Positions 21,166 to 34,136 of a DNA stretch of 64,000 nucleotides are shown piece by piece (position 1 is the first letter of the stretch; the number at the start of each line of letters is the position of its first letter). Both the position numbers and the translations under genes were made by a program. The notes under the pieces were generated by a model. It was not told the origin of the DNA and searched no databases. It saw nothing but the letters and a program-made list of their open reading frames with translations. The stretch is from Glebionis coronaria. Taxonomy: Eukaryota; Streptophyta; Magnoliopsida; Asterales; Asteraceae. Location of the stretch: NCBI GenBank assembly GCA_025667525.1, contig CM046875.1:291009147-291073146 (forward strand), in the 5' to 3' direction.

Positions 21166-24100
21166 TGAAATTGTCTATAATGCAGTTCGTTTTTCTCAGT
21201 TCTTGCTAATTGAAAGTCCAACCAATATCGGGTTTTTAACTGTTTTTGGTTGTTAATCTTTTTTGGATATTCTATTTGCTAATTCAACAAAGTCTTGCAA
21301 AACTGAAAAATATTACCTACTTATATGTAAAACATAGTGCAATTACCAAAATTTTTATTCAAGTAATATTCAAAATGTAAATTTTTAAACTAAAAGGACT
21401 GAAAATGTAAATTCTAGGAAAGTAAATGCTTAAAATGAAAATTCTAACAAGTAAAGGGACTGAAAATGGAAATCAGTAAACTAAAAGGATCAAAATTGTA
21501 AAACTTGTAACAAACTAACCAAATAGTAACAAAATTCCAAACTTACTAACTGATTTTAAACTAACTCAAAACTAAAAGGACTTATGTGTGAAAACCCTAA
21601 AAAGATTGAAGATTAGCCATGATTAGAAACTGCTTAAAACAACAAGGACCAAAATGCAATTTTAGAAACTTGTTAAGCAAAAACGGGTTTGAAAGAAAAA
21701 TAAGCTTGTTTGAGCTTATTACTAGACCAAATTGGTTCAAACCAGTTTCAAAACACTACAAATTCAAAATAAGCAAGACCTCTAACAGGATTCTGGCTAA
21801 AAGTACAAAATAAGCAAATAAGCACTTCAAGATAAGCCCAAAATAAGCTCTAGAACAAACTAAACAAGCACAACTTGATTTTCTTGCCAAAACTGATTAA
21901 GCAACTCAAATGATGAACGGGAAATCAAGTTTCAACAAATTTCATCAAGAATTAAGCTGAGAATTTGAATTAAGCTAAAACTGGCTTAACGTTGACCAAG
22001 CGTTGACCAAATATTTTGACAAAAAGCTGAATCTCTCAAATTTCATGTAACATCATATTCTAAGTGGATTTATGCAATAAAATGGCTTGGTTAATGAATG
22101 AAATCAAAAGATCTCAAAAATCAGTTTCAAGTTACAGAAACTTAGCTTAACTCAACCTTTCTGATTTTTGCTTATTTCTCAATGCTTATTGAGAACTGTA
22201 TAAAATGCTTTTGGAACTTGAAATTTCATATATTGAACTAAAACTGAGAACTGGTTTGACAAGATTTCATTAAGAATCCAACAAATGCAAGGCACATGAA
22301 ATTGAGAACTTTTAAAGGCAAAAATGACTGAAATAAGACCCAAACTTTTATATGGCCAATTGCCTGTTTGACCTTCAAATTGACTTGAAATTTACTCAAA
22401 ACACTTTGTTATGACCTATTGACTAGAAATGAACATCTACTTTCCAAAATCCAACACTTGAAAACTTATCAAAAGCTAATACCAAACACTCCTTATTCTG
22501 AGATTAATGAGAATTTTCAAAGGCTTTTTAAGAACTGGTTTAAACTGTATCAAATCCTTTAGCTATCCAAATTTAAGACTCAAAATTATATGTTTCAAGA
22601 CTACAAGCAAGCAAAAAGAACAACTATTATTCAATTAAGGTGCAAGTACTAAAATCTGACTGAAATAAGCTAATACTAGAACACAATCCAAAATAGAAAT
22701 CAGTAAAACAAGAATTAAGCTACAAGTAAGTTCACAATCAAACAACAGTCAAACTAAACAGCTTTGATCATGCAATCATCAAGTTTACACTAGGAAAAAT
22801 AGCATGCCATTGACATATTCAGGTGAACCAAAATCAGAAACTTTAAAACCTTTTGTAGTATCCATTGGGAAGAAGAGGAGTGCTGAACTCTCTTATCCAA
22901 GTGATAACCACCACCTTATCACTAGCTCAATCAATCAACTATCAAAAACAGCTACACATCTACTAAAATCATCATCATGGCATGAAATCTTCAAAAAGCT
23001 AAGGCTTGAACTGAAATTACTCTAACACCAATAATTCTTCTTCTAAGTCAGTTATGATCATTCAATGATCATAACAAACTCAATTCAGCAACACAATGAT
23101 CAAATAGGAGCAAAGTATGAACAGTAGAATGAATATGAAATTTGGCGGGAAAAAGAGAATTCAAATTTCATTCATGGAAAGTTGTTACAAAGTTGTTGGA
23201 ATGAAGCTAACTAACTAACTAACTCAAGAGTTTGTCAGACTCTTGAGTAGTTAGGGTAAAAAAGGAGAAAGATGAAAGGAAATTGAAAAGTGTGTGTTTT
23301 TACAAAATTTTACTACTTGTTACAAATGAGGACTAGCAGGCTATTTATAGGCTTGAAGAAGGAGTTTGTTGGGGATGATGACATGTTGAGACCAATCCCA
23401 GGTCTCCACGTGGCATGATTCTGCAAACTTGAACTTCAAAGTATGAACATGAATTGGGGCTTTCTTCTAGAGTTGATTTCTTGTTAATTGGTGATGACCA
23501 ATGTGTTCGTCTCTCAAAAATAAGCACTTTTCATGTTTAAAACTTTTCATGAAATCCATTGTAGCTCAAAAACGATCCTGGGAATTTTTACTCGTCTTGA
23601 AGATGACACGTGTCATGCCCTGAGTGGTTAAAACGAAGTCACACGGATTGAACTGTTAAGATTTTGTTATTTAATTGTGGCGGCTGAGTGGGATTTAAAT
23701 GCATGTGAGTTGGCAATCCGTGTGCACTTCATGCTGCCTTCTCATTGGCTGGATTTGTGACACATGGATTAAACTTGTTTTAATTTCCAATGTTGGCAGA
23801 TTTAGCCCCTCTACTTTGGCAGATTTCACTTAAAGGCTTGTAACTTCATTTCTTTGGCATTTTTAGTCCTCCCAACTTCATCTTTGAGCAGAATTGGTCC
23901 TTTGACTTTGTTAACTTGATAGTTGACCAATTTTGACTTTGATCTTGACTTTGTTCAATATTTGCACTTTAGTCCTTCATCTTTGGCAGTTTGTCAAGAT
24001 AGGTCCTTGTACTTCAAAGTCTTGTCACATTTGATCCTTCTTTCTCTTTTTCATCCATTTAAGCTTGATTTTCCCTTGTTTGCTTGAAAATGTATCCTTT

Positions 24101-24226
24101 TACCTACACAAGTGTACACAAACACAAACATACCACATAATACTGTTTTTGCAAGATAAATTGGTATTTTGCTTCATGTTTTAGGGTTATTTGTTGATAA
24201 AAGGATATGATTTTAAGCTCATATCA
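21166..24226 (-). repeat. Element B LTR3 (outer 5' LTR, 3061 bp)
   Basis: Full length, TGAAATTG to CATATCA, followed directly by the second ATAAT duplication. One arm base of the terminal hairpin is changed (GATATGAT). Confidence 0.9.
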
Positions 24227-24535
24227 ATAATTACCTCACCCGAGACCTCTAAATGCTAAACCGTAAATCCTAAAAAAAACACTACTACTATAATACTTAT
24301 ACGTATATGTAAACACCACAATATCACCATTTTCATTTCATAGTCACCACTTGTGAGCTCATGAACATGAAATAACCGTTCCTCGATTTACTTATGTGTA
24401 CTCTATACTCATAAACGATAATCACACCAACCTCGTTCACACAAAATAAACACGTAAGCACAAAAATCAAGTAGTCACACATAAAATAACCTAAAAGTAA
24501 GACCAAGTGACAAACCCAAAACCACGGTTGTCACA
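24227..24535 (-). repeat. LTR D1 fragment, part 2, with right TSD of element B
   Basis: ATAAT (24227-24231) is the right duplication of B. The rest matches LTR D2 from about 60119 to its end at 60407 (CCCGAGACCTCTAAATGCTA; terminal GGTTGTCACA). At 24536 the sequence changes to the leader of chromovirus E1, so the LTR end is precise. Solo LTR or element end cannot be decided here. Confidence 0.75.
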
Positions 24536-24714
24536 CACATGCGACTAAATAGGGCCAGTCTTGTACCAACCATTACTTAGTCATAAACCTGCGACAATGA
24601 CATATATGAATGCATGAAAACAATGAATGCATGAAAACTGACTGTCAGTTCTAGGAAGACCATAGTGACTACCCACTAATCACATGTCCTGTTTTGAGAG
24701 CCTACATGTCAAAG

Positions 24715-24731
24715 CCTTGGCTCTGATACCA
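24715..24731 (-). promoter_or_regulatory. Primer-binding site of E1 (tRNA-iMet type)
   Basis: Minus strand TGGTATCAGAGCCAAGG, four bases from the LTR end; identical to the site in E2. Confidence 0.85.
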
Positions 24732-24735
24732 TAAC

Positions 24736-27700
24736 TGTAACACCCTATTTTGGTAAATGGAATGTCACGCGTGATTATGGCGTGTCATCAAAGCATACAA
24801 GGATAAATGTCTAAAACATTACATGACCATAAAGGAAATACCGGAAAAAAACATCGGTACCCCAAAGTATAAGCTCATCACACACAAACTTAAGTATTGT
24901 AAAGGAAAATGACTAAACAATGTCCATGGAAACAAGTAGCAAAATGTATGATGATAAGCATAAAGTAATGAAGGCTAGAAAGCTTCCAATCCATATGCAC
25001 GTACGCTTAGAGTCTACGAGCGTCCCTGAGTACCTGCCGTTTTGGGAACATGAAAGGAAAACGGCTGAGCATAACGCTCAGTGCACGGATATACAAGCAT
25101 AGAATGAATAACATAAGCATATACAACATATAGCAGCGGAACCGATTAAGTCCTAGAAAATCTGGTATAACTTAGTAAAACTGTTTTATAGTTTGAAAAG
25201 CCTTATGTTTATCTTATGAAAACTGTTTAACATGTTAACCATTAAGCCAATATATGTCATGAAATATCAAAGTGCATGAATACTTGGAGGGGTGACCTCA
25301 TCATGCAATTAGAGGGGTTGCCTCTAATTTATATAAGTTTGGGTATGAGGGATCAACTCCTTGTGCAGGATGCAAGGCACACACCATATTCACTGAGTAA
25401 TCTGTTAAAAACATGTAACCTAGGATGCACCCATACGCCCCACATGATAACATAATAATATGGCCAAAAGCTGAAAGGGACGCCACGAGCTATCACTCCG
25501 CCGTGGTGAAGTCATAACACTGGTGCCTCCAGTGTTATGGTTATGGTACCTCCATAACTAGGTGGAACTGGTCATGCATGTATATGGCTTAAGCATTTAA
25601 TTAAACATAAGAAATTCAAAACATATAAAACATATACTGGGAAAGTAGTTGGCTGCATACGGGGAATCCTAATAAGGAATGAATGTCCATACTTAAAGGA
25701 CGGAGAATCCGTACCATATGTCTAGTGAACGAAGAAGACAAACGGAAGAGAGTCCTACTTCGATCTCACTAATGCTACATAAATAGTATACGTGTATAAG
25801 TATTCTGGTTACTGAGTACGTAACTGGTTTTATATCATGTCTTAACTTGTTTTATATCTTCATGTCTTGTTTTACTGATTTTATCGTTATGCTGTATTTA
25901 TCATGTATTATGGATATTCTGAATAAGTATTACTCGTATTTCTTGTATTATCATACTTTTTATGTAATAATAAGTAACTTTCTAAAAATAGTAGGTTTCC
26001 TAAAATAGAAAGTTTCCAAAAATAGAAAGTTTCCAAAAATAGAAAGTTTCCAAAAATAGATTAACTGCTTAAAATATATAAGTTTCTAAAAATAGAAAGT
26101 TTCTAAAAATAGTAAGTTCCTGAAATAGAAAGTTTCGATAATTAGAATTAAGCTGGATTAATTAGCTAATAAGATAAGCTTAAGTTTTACTAATTAAATA
26201 TACTAAGTCATGTGATTAATATTATAGTTTATTAATTATAACATGTTACTTAAATAAACTATATGATATACATTTTAATTAAATATAGTCATGACTTAAT
26301 TAAATTAAAGTGTATATAATACTTAGATTAAAACATGTATTAATATTTATATTAATATAACCTAAGTCATGGAAACTAATTAATTATATGTCATGTTTTA
26401 ATAATTAATTAATTATTATAGTCTAATTTACCTAAAATAAATACTTAGGTTAAAATCAGGTATTATTAAATATTAATAATAAACCTAAGTCCATGTTTTA
26501 ATTAAATTAATTATATGACATGTTAAATTAATTTAATTAACTTGTAAATATATATACTTGTAAAAATAATAAACTGAACCCATGTATTATTTTTATTAGA
26601 ACATGTAGTGAACCGGACCCGTGAACCAATGAACCGGTTGAACCAAAACCCCAAAAACAGTGGCAAACCGTCCTAGGCCGGTTGCCCCTGCCTTCGACTC
26701 ACTGCCACCGCCTGAGTGTCGGTGGTCTTGTCCTTCGGCCAGCTGCTGACCACACCTGGTTCCCACTGGCAGTTGCTAGTGGTCCCCCTGCTTTCCCGCG
26801 TGTTCCCCCTACTTACCATAAATAGCCACCGGCTTTAGCTGGTGGTTTGGGCTGTGGCTGTCGCGACCAAAACAACAACAAGGACACCCCCGACACACGT
26901 TTGGGTGCCTTGTAACCTTCTGCCGACCGATACCCAACACCACCGAGACCTTTGTCTCGTGTGGTGGTGCGAACCAACGAAACCGAGAGCCTTGTGGCTC
27001 TCGGTTTGTGTGGCGGCCGAACACCAAACCCAAAACACCCTTGTATTATTTACCCACCATGGTTTTACTTGTTTTAATTCTTGTGTTTTAAAACCCCATG
27101 ATCATACATGCATAAAACATAAAAGAAAAATAAAAAGAAAGGTTTTCGGATTACCAAAACACGTGGAATCAATAGATCTTTAATACACGAACACGTGCTT
27201 GTGATTTGTTAAATAAAATCATCCAATCCCCTTGTTTCTTTGGTGTAGCCACCGGCCTAAGGGAGAGAGCAAAAGAAAATTAGGGTTTTTGCTTTTCTAA
27301 AAAAAATTCTTATGTAATGTTTATGTTTACATATTTGTTTCTTTAATAAAATCTATGTGGGTTGGGCCTCCTCTTTCTCCTTGTGCCGCGGCTACTATGG
27401 CCCACCAAGGGAAACTCGTAGCTATTTCGTTTTCTACTATATTACGTGTTCGTGTTCTTGTATTTACGTGACGTTATTATTTAATATTCGTGTTATTATA
27501 TATACTTATACGTAGTCGTAATAATAATTACTTAAATACATAATTATACGTTCGCGATTCTTACGTTCATGATTTCATGTTCGTGATTTAATTATTATCT
27601 ATAATAATTATCGGTGCATTATTACATACTTAATACTTATCGTGTAATAACACGTACGTAGTTCTTGTAATTTATGTTCGTGAACGTATTCATGTTATAA

Positions 27701-27770
27701 AAGGAAAGTTTTAATCATGTACGTACGATACTAAGGGTACTATTCATGGTAAAAGCATGCGGGTTTTACA
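24736..27770 (-). repeat. 5' LTR of E1 (3035 bp)
   Basis: In element orientation it runs TGTAAAACCC to GTTACA, the same family as 46379-49491 in opposite orientation. It includes a 17-bp minisatellite, an AT-rich zone with recurring 'cctaagtcatg', and a GC-richer block at 26610-27060. Overlapping short frames in the GC block lack family signatures. Confidence 0.82.
25976..26135 (-). repeat. 17-bp minisatellite in E1 LTR
   Basis: Imperfect tandem units of the type AGAAAGTTTCCAAAAAT. The same unit array occurs inverted in E2 at 48112-48295. Confidence 0.75.
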
Positions 27771-29775
27771 ATGAGAAACTTCCCGGGATCACCAACTGTT
27801 TCTGGTATTCGATTAAGATAAACCGAAGAACAATTAGATAGCTTTGAAAGCTTCTCCTTATCGTTCATTATACCTTTAAAAGTGGAAGCGAAACGAGGCA
27901 TCTATAACAACGCATCGGCTAAACTCACATTAAAATGCACTTGTTGAAACATTTTTATAAAAAGCTCAATTTGTTGTTTGTTACGTTCTTGCAATTTCTC
28001 TTTGTTTCGTCTCGATGGGTAAGGTAAGGGTGGTGTGGGTTGGGACATAGGCATCGGCCTTGGAATCTCGGGTTCCACAATTGGTATTGGTTCAACCGTA
28101 GGTGTGGTATGAGCGGTACTTCATGGGCTTGTAATATGCTCCTTTTCGACCATCACCTCGGCCTCTTTCTCGATTTCCTTCTCCGCAGAAGTACTAGGAC
28201 GAGAGATTGGTTCTTTGAAAGTTTTACCACTATGAGTAGTAATAACCTTCATTTCTCCCTTCGGGTTTGCAATGGTATCACTGGGAAGACCACCCGAGGA
28301 AGAGGGTTTACACATGATTGCTTCAAACAATTTATCCATTCGATCTTCAAATTTTGATTGCCTTATATCCGCTTTTAACAACTCTTGCTTAATCTCATGT
28401 TGACCTTGTTCCATCTTTTGTTGATTTTGTTGAAGACGTTGAACGTTTCCTTCCATTTTATTAGCATGAGTTTTTAGTTCATTATCAAGTTCGTTTTTAA
28501 GCTCGTTTTTCAACTCGGATCTTAAGTTAATCATCTCACGTTGCATGTTATCAAACTTAGCATCATTTGCTTTTGCATAATCCAAAAATTCTCCTTGAAG
28601 ATTTTTAGTGTGAGCATTTTGAAAACCTTGTGTAGTATTTTGAAAATCACGGTTTTGGTTTTGATTTTGAACTTGCCCATTCCCACTTTGGTAAGTACCC
28701 TTGTTATAGTTACGTTGATCGCCTTGATAACTACCATTTTGATTGTTGTTTCGATAGTTGTTAACATTTTGATTTTGGGGAGCTTGACTTGGGCGGTAAC
28801 CTTGGCCGTTTTGGTTGTAAGTTCCCGTTGCTACGTAATCACTCGAAGTGTTACCACCGGCGGTAATGCACTCTGAAAAATCATGAGCTCCACCACAAGA
28901 TATACAACTCTTTTCAACCGCTTTAACCGATGCGGAATTCAAAGCATCTTGTGCTTTCCAATGTGTCATAAGCGTCGGAAATCTATCGAAAAACTGATTC
29001 TCCTCATTTGCTTCATCATGTAAGGAATTCATGTTACGAGAAAATGATGATGACGATGAACCTATAGTGGCAACACTTGGTGTGTTACGAGGGTTATAAA
29101 AATTAGATCTATTCTGGATAATCTTAAAGCTTCATCGGTCGTTTTGCACAAAAAATTACCTCCCGTGGCGGCATTCAAATAATCTCGTTCATGATCATTA
29201 AGCCCATTATAAAAAGTATCAATTTGATGCAATTCTGAAAAATCATGGTGAGGACATTCATGTAACATTTCCTTATATCGTTCCCATGCCATTGAAAAAC
29301 TTTCATTAGAACGTTGTGTAAACCATGAAATCTCATTTTTCAAATGTGTTGTTTTAGATGGCGGAAAAATTTGGTTCACAAACTTAGAGACGAGATCACC
29401 CCATGTCAAAATCGAATTTGGCGGTTCTTTCTCGAGCCAAATTTTTGCGGGTCCATCTAACGAGTATGGAAATAACATCATTGTTATGGCGTCATGTTGA
29501 ACATCCTTAAACTTGCTCGTTGCGGTGAGACGATTGAAATTCCGTATGTGATAATGCGGGTTGTCTTTTGCATGTCCTCGAAACTTGTTTACTTGTAGCA
29601 TCGACATTAAACTCGTCTTGATCTCAAAAATCTCCGCAAGGATGGCGGGAATCACAATAGCTTCTCCAAAACCCTCGGTGGGTGTTTGAAGCAACTCCAT
29701 CATAGTACGATTAGCCATAGTGACTATTGGTTCTACAACGGGTTTGGCAATTGGAGGTTTTTCTTCAATTAACAT
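27771..29775 (-). pseudogene. gag: gag of element C (frameshifted, truncated)
   Basis: ATG at 29775 (MLIEEKPPIAKP). A Gag domain follows (NPHYHIRNFNRL, WLEKEPPNSILTWGDLVSKF, FYNGLNDHERDYLNAATGGNFL). A one-base deletion near 29128 shifts the frame. The protein then resumes with a knuckle CISCGGAHDFSEC (about 28860-28900), an Asn/Gln-rich linker and a helical Lys/Glu-rich coiled-coil-like stretch (LRSELKNELKNELDNELK). A second shift near 28115 leads into the PYPSRRNKEKLQER and MNDKEKLSKLSNCSS segment and GDPGKFL, where E1 intervenes. Domain order equals B gag; sequence is moderately diverged. It cannot make a full Gag as it stands. Confidence 0.8.
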
Positions 29776-30563
29776 TCCTTGGTTTTAACGACGTTTGCGA
29801 GCTCGTTTTGCTTGATTACGAGTTTGCATAAACATGACGTAGAACGTGGAGGTGAGCAAAGAAGATTCTTTTGGGTTTTTTGTTGATTTTCAAATTTTTT
29901 GTGTTTTTGATTGTTTTTAATTTCTTTTTGATTTTGTGTGTATTTGTAGAAAATAATCTTCCAAATCTCTCCTTGAATCAAACTCTTAATTAAAGAAGCC
30001 TCAAAAGAATGAAAACGATCACGTGGAGTGAACGCCTTCGATTGACTTTAGAACTTTGGTGAAAACCAAATTGTTCAAGAGGGTTTAATCACAAAGAAAC
30101 CAAGCAAATGATATATGATACGTAATAATACTTTGGGCGGCAAAACCCTCGATTAGCCTTCAATATCAAATACTCACAAGTGAACGGGGGGAATGAGGTG
30201 GCGCGAAGCACTTAAGTACCTAGCTTCCCTTTAACAGCCTTTTATAGCAAGTTGCCTATCTATTCACCTTATAGTTCGTATTTTTCAAAATCGAGCTTCA
30301 CGAAAGTATTTATCTATTTTTGCCTTTTTCTTTTTGTTTGAGATTCGAATACAATAATTAGGAGATCAAATCCGAATTAAGGTTGTACTTTCACACTTTT
30401 GGAGATATTTTGTATTAGTTGTGATACATATACAATATAGTAGTAATAATTCACAAGAAAAACGAAAAAACCGATAATACGTGTTAATAGATTTCTATTT
30501 AACACAAATACTATTTATGGTTAGATATTAAAAATAAAATTGACAAATTAATCACGACACACC
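29776..30563 (-). promoter_or_regulatory. 5' leader of element C
   Basis: Non-coding between PBS and gag. The block around 30176-30335 matches the leader of B, including GGCGCGAAGCACTTAAGTAC, AAGTGAACGGGGGG and TTTTATAGCA. Confidence 0.6.
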
Positions 30564-30580
30564 TCCCCGGCGAGGCGCCA
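30564..30580 (-). promoter_or_regulatory. Primer-binding site of element C
   Basis: Minus strand TGGCGCCTCGCCGGGGA, three bases from the LTR end; tRNA-Asp-type, close to the B site. Confidence 0.8.
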
Positions 30581-30583
30581 AAA

Positions 30584-33500
30584 TGATTGAAGTAAAATTA
30601 CACCTTTTAGGAAAAAGGCGTAAAAGCGGTAAATATTAAGTACGACGATTTAGGAAAACCGTGCACTAATGACCCAAATAAGTTCATTTCCCAAGCAGGT
30701 TTATTGTGTGTGAATAATTCGTAATGATTTTGAATTAATATGAGAGAAAGAAAAGATGAGAAATTAGAATGACGGATACGGTAAAATTAAACTACGACGA
30801 TAAAACGAAAAACCGTAAAAAGTGACAAAATAAAAATTAATTCTAAAAATTCCCAAAATTACCAAAAATATCTAAAAATGTAATTTGGGTTTACAGATGA
30901 TCAAAACTTTTTCAAACCTTTTAATTAATTAAATATTAATTTTTAAATGCTAATTAAAGCACAAAAATCCAAAATAATTAATAAAAAGCCCAAATTAGGA
31001 TTTTTCAATTTGTAAAACTCTAAAATGACTTAATTAAACTAAAAAATATTTTTATAAAATTTAAAACTAATTAAAACTATTTAAAATGATTAAAAACTAA
31101 AATTAAATATTAAAAATTCAAAAATTATAAAAATTTCTAAAAACTTGCAAACTAGTTTATTTTAACCTAAATAAACAGAAATTGAAAGTGAAATTACAAA
31201 AATACCCCTATTGGGCCCCCAAATGGACTAAAAACAAAAACAGTCCAACTAAATGGGCTTTTTGGCCCAATAAAATCAAAATCAACCAAATAAGCCCAAA
31301 ATCACCAGTCTGACTCAAAATTTAATTTTAAGCACAAAAGTCTAAGGCCTAAAAGCTGAAAATATGCTTATCACAACTTATTCTTAATGGGCTTTTTGGC
31401 CCATTAAGCCATAAGCTAATGCCATAAGCTCTAATTTGACACACAAGCTTCTTTTTGGATACTAAAGAGATCTGTAAAAAAGAAATTTTGAAAAAGCTTA
31501 ACCAATAAGCCAGAAATAAGCCAAGTATAATTTCACTAAAAGACAAAATAGTCGACTTAGAGATTTAGACCACTTCAGAACTTGATTTAACTTGCAAAAG
31601 ACTCTAAATGACTTAATTAAGACAAATCAGTCAAGAAAAATCCAATAAGCAAATCCAAATAAGCTGAATAAGATGATAAGCACTTATGAAAAAGTCAAAT
31701 AAGTTGGTTTTCTAGTCAAACGCTAAAGTCAAAAGCCCAAAAGCTCCAGAATGAATAAATGGTTCAATTGAGGAAGACTGATTACCAAATCCAAGTTATT
31801 GCACGTTTCAATAAGCTGAAATGGCTTAATAATAAGTTGAACCAAGTTTTACACTAACAGTAGTAACAATAGTGGTAAAGCAGTTCCCACTGCTGCTTAA
31901 ACAAGTTACTTTTGGCTTGATTTCAAGCCTTTGTTGGTGATTTTTTGGAAACAAAGGCACCCCAATAAGCTTTGGCTTAGTGGGAGTCAAGATACACAAA
32001 ATCATCACAAGTCCAAACACAAATAAGCACCCAACAGATCAAATCAAAAAGCATGCAGACCATGAACATATGCTGATACACTTGACCAAATGCTGAATTT
32101 CAAAAAGCTGTAAAACTTACAGTAAGCTACCAAACTTAACAACCAGATTATGTAGAGTTAAACAACCATTAAAACTACTAGCATACCAAATTTCAGCCTT
32201 CAATTCAATCAAACAAGCAAATTACACTATCTGATGTGTTTGACCTGAAATTCGTATGCATAAACTAGCAACCTACCTTTTTAGTATCCCTTTGTTTTAG
32301 ACTAAACCAACACCCTAAATACCTTAATAACCAGCAAATAAACACCTACAATCACCAAGTACCCATGCTCAAAGGCCGTAAGGCCTATGAACCAGTAAAC
32401 ACAAACACCCCTTAGTCCAACTTTTTTACTCAAATCTGATTTTAAATCCTATTAACCAACAAGATCTAGCTGAGATGAGATCTAATATACCCAATAAAGC
32501 ATATTTAAACCAAAATACAAGCAATCAATCCATCAAAACCACAAATCACATAACCATCAAATATATTGACAGAAAAGTAAAAGGGATTTGAAAATCAAAC
32601 CTCCAAGATGTACAATCCACACCTTGGGCTGTTTAGAGCTTATGTGGTAGCAAGAACAACCACAAGCTTCCCTTATACATGCTAAGATCAACAAACACAG
32701 GGTGAAATATCAAATAGATTTCAAAACTTGGGGTTTTGAAAACCTAACAAGCTTATGAGCCAAACCTTGAAGGTTCACAACACCCTTGATCTAAGGATTG
32801 AGGGTGTGTATGATCAACTCCAAAGTCTTAGCCTAAAGCTGTTAAGATCAATCAAACAACCAAGGATCCAAACAAAACAACCACTGATTTTTGAAAACAA
32901 GGATTTTACAACATAAAACCTTCCTCAAAAAATCAAACAAACAGATAAGATGGAACTCAGATTTGCACAAAACTAACACCAACTTTATATAACAAAAGGA
33001 ATTTTTAATACATTTAAAAATCTGCCAATTTTATTAAAATAAAAGGAATTACAAATTTTTTGCAAATATGGAACAAAGGCCTCACCACAGGTTGGGGGTC
33101 CTTTTATAGGCAATGATAAACGATTCTAGAATGAGAAAATACATGAAACCCTAGCTAGAAAATCCCAAGTTTGGCCTTGAAGTGCTTGAAGGCGTGTTGA
33201 GGTGTGTGAGTTATCCTTTGTTGATCAAAATCGTTCATTCTATCCTTGGAGAGCAAGTAGTGAATAGGGACCATTGATTTTGCCAAGCTGTCAATCCTAG
33301 ACGCGTGTCGTCTCATGAGTGGTTCAGGGGAAGGAGTGTGGGGTCTTTCTGGTAGTGGGATATGAGATGTTATTGCGAAAAAGGGTTTGGGTGAGGTGAA
33401 TCAAGTGTGGGAAGGATCAATTTGTGTTTTCCCCTGTGTTTTCATCTTTTTCAAACCTGGGTAAAAACATGAACAATAACACGTTTTAATCCCAACAGTA

Positions 33501-34136
33501 ATTGTTACCCGCGTGTTTTTAGGATTTGAAGTTTGAGAAAGGCGTGTTTGGTCCTTTTTTTTGGCAAAATGTGTATACAAAGTCTTTTCATCCCAATACT
33601 TGAAACCCTTTGTTAATTAAGTTTCAGTTTTCATACTTTTGCCCCAAAAAGTTTTCCAGAGTATTTTAGGGACTTATTTTGCCATTTTTGGATATTTGAA
33701 GGACTGATATTAGACATTATTCATCTTTGAGGGTCTTTAATGTATGTTTGTCATATTAGAGGACCATTGTTGACAATTTTGAATCTTGAGGGACTAAAAT
33801 TGCCAAATATTCGAAGTTGAGGGACCTTTTTGTAATTTTGACAAACTTAAGGGACCAAACATATAATTATGAATATACAAGGGTATTAAGTGTCATTTAT
33901 TCATTGATGAGGGATCATTCGTGTACATCTTCAAGTCTTCAAGGTCTTTGCTTTGAGAAATCATGAACTAGGGACCGGTTCATTGTGCGTCTTCATTTCT
34001 CGTGTTCGTTTTTCCTTGTTTCTTGTGATCTTTTGTCTTTTTCACGATATCCATACCTAAAATACACAAGTAAATAAACACAAGCATATATATGGTATTT
34101 TTATGACATTTTATGCATTTAAAACCCGAAAAGAAC
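30584..34136 (-). repeat. 5' LTR of element C, main part
   Basis: It ends TTCAATCA (minus strand) beside the PBS. It shares long stretches with solo LTR F (for example 31640-31720 versus 55990-56080). It is rich in AATAAGC words and in periodic 'gggacc..aaattg' phrases (33640-33920). The copia insertion follows AGAAC at 34132-34136; the last 31 bp lie at 45988-46018, giving about 3584 bp without the insert. Confidence 0.8.

Larger units (their letters stand above)
7596..24226 (-). mobile_element. Element B: non-autonomous Athila-lineage multi-LTR array
   Basis: The plus-strand order is LTR1 (7596-10656), internal region (10657-16889), LTR2 (16890-19950), 793 bp of internal sequence (to 20743), a 422-bp LTR end (20736-21157), an 8-bp scar, and LTR3 (21166-24226). 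All three complete LTRs are 3061 bp. One pair of ATAAT duplications flanks the whole, so this is one insertion rearranged later by recombination, not three insertions. Orientation is minus, from the PBS at 16872-16887, polypurine tract at 10657 and coding strand. The 6.2-kb internal region codes Gag and an Athila-type protease but no reverse transcriptase, RNase H or integrase. It would need proteins supplied by a relative. LTR1 and LTR2 differ at about a dozen positions in their first 1.3 kb (by eye), so the insertion is fairly young. Confidence 0.88.
24536..27770 (-). mobile_element. Element E1: chromovirus-like Ty3/gypsy, 5' end only
   Basis: On the minus strand the 5' LTR (24736-27770) is followed by a tRNA-iMet PBS and about 180 bp of leader, then cut by LTR D1. 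The leader matches E2 at 49880-49920 (word GGTTTATGACTAAGTAACGG and neighbours). The right border is at the protease region of element C. Remaining E1 sequence is expected left of the window. Confidence 0.75.

Noticed and set aside
7596..24226. Three independent nested insertions of the same family
   Set aside because: Only one ATAAT pair brackets the set, and inner junctions are microhomology fusions, not LTR ends with target duplications.
26809..27183. Overlapping frames on both strands in a GC-richer block
   Set aside because: They lie in the LTR of E1, have no domain signatures, and are a composition effect.
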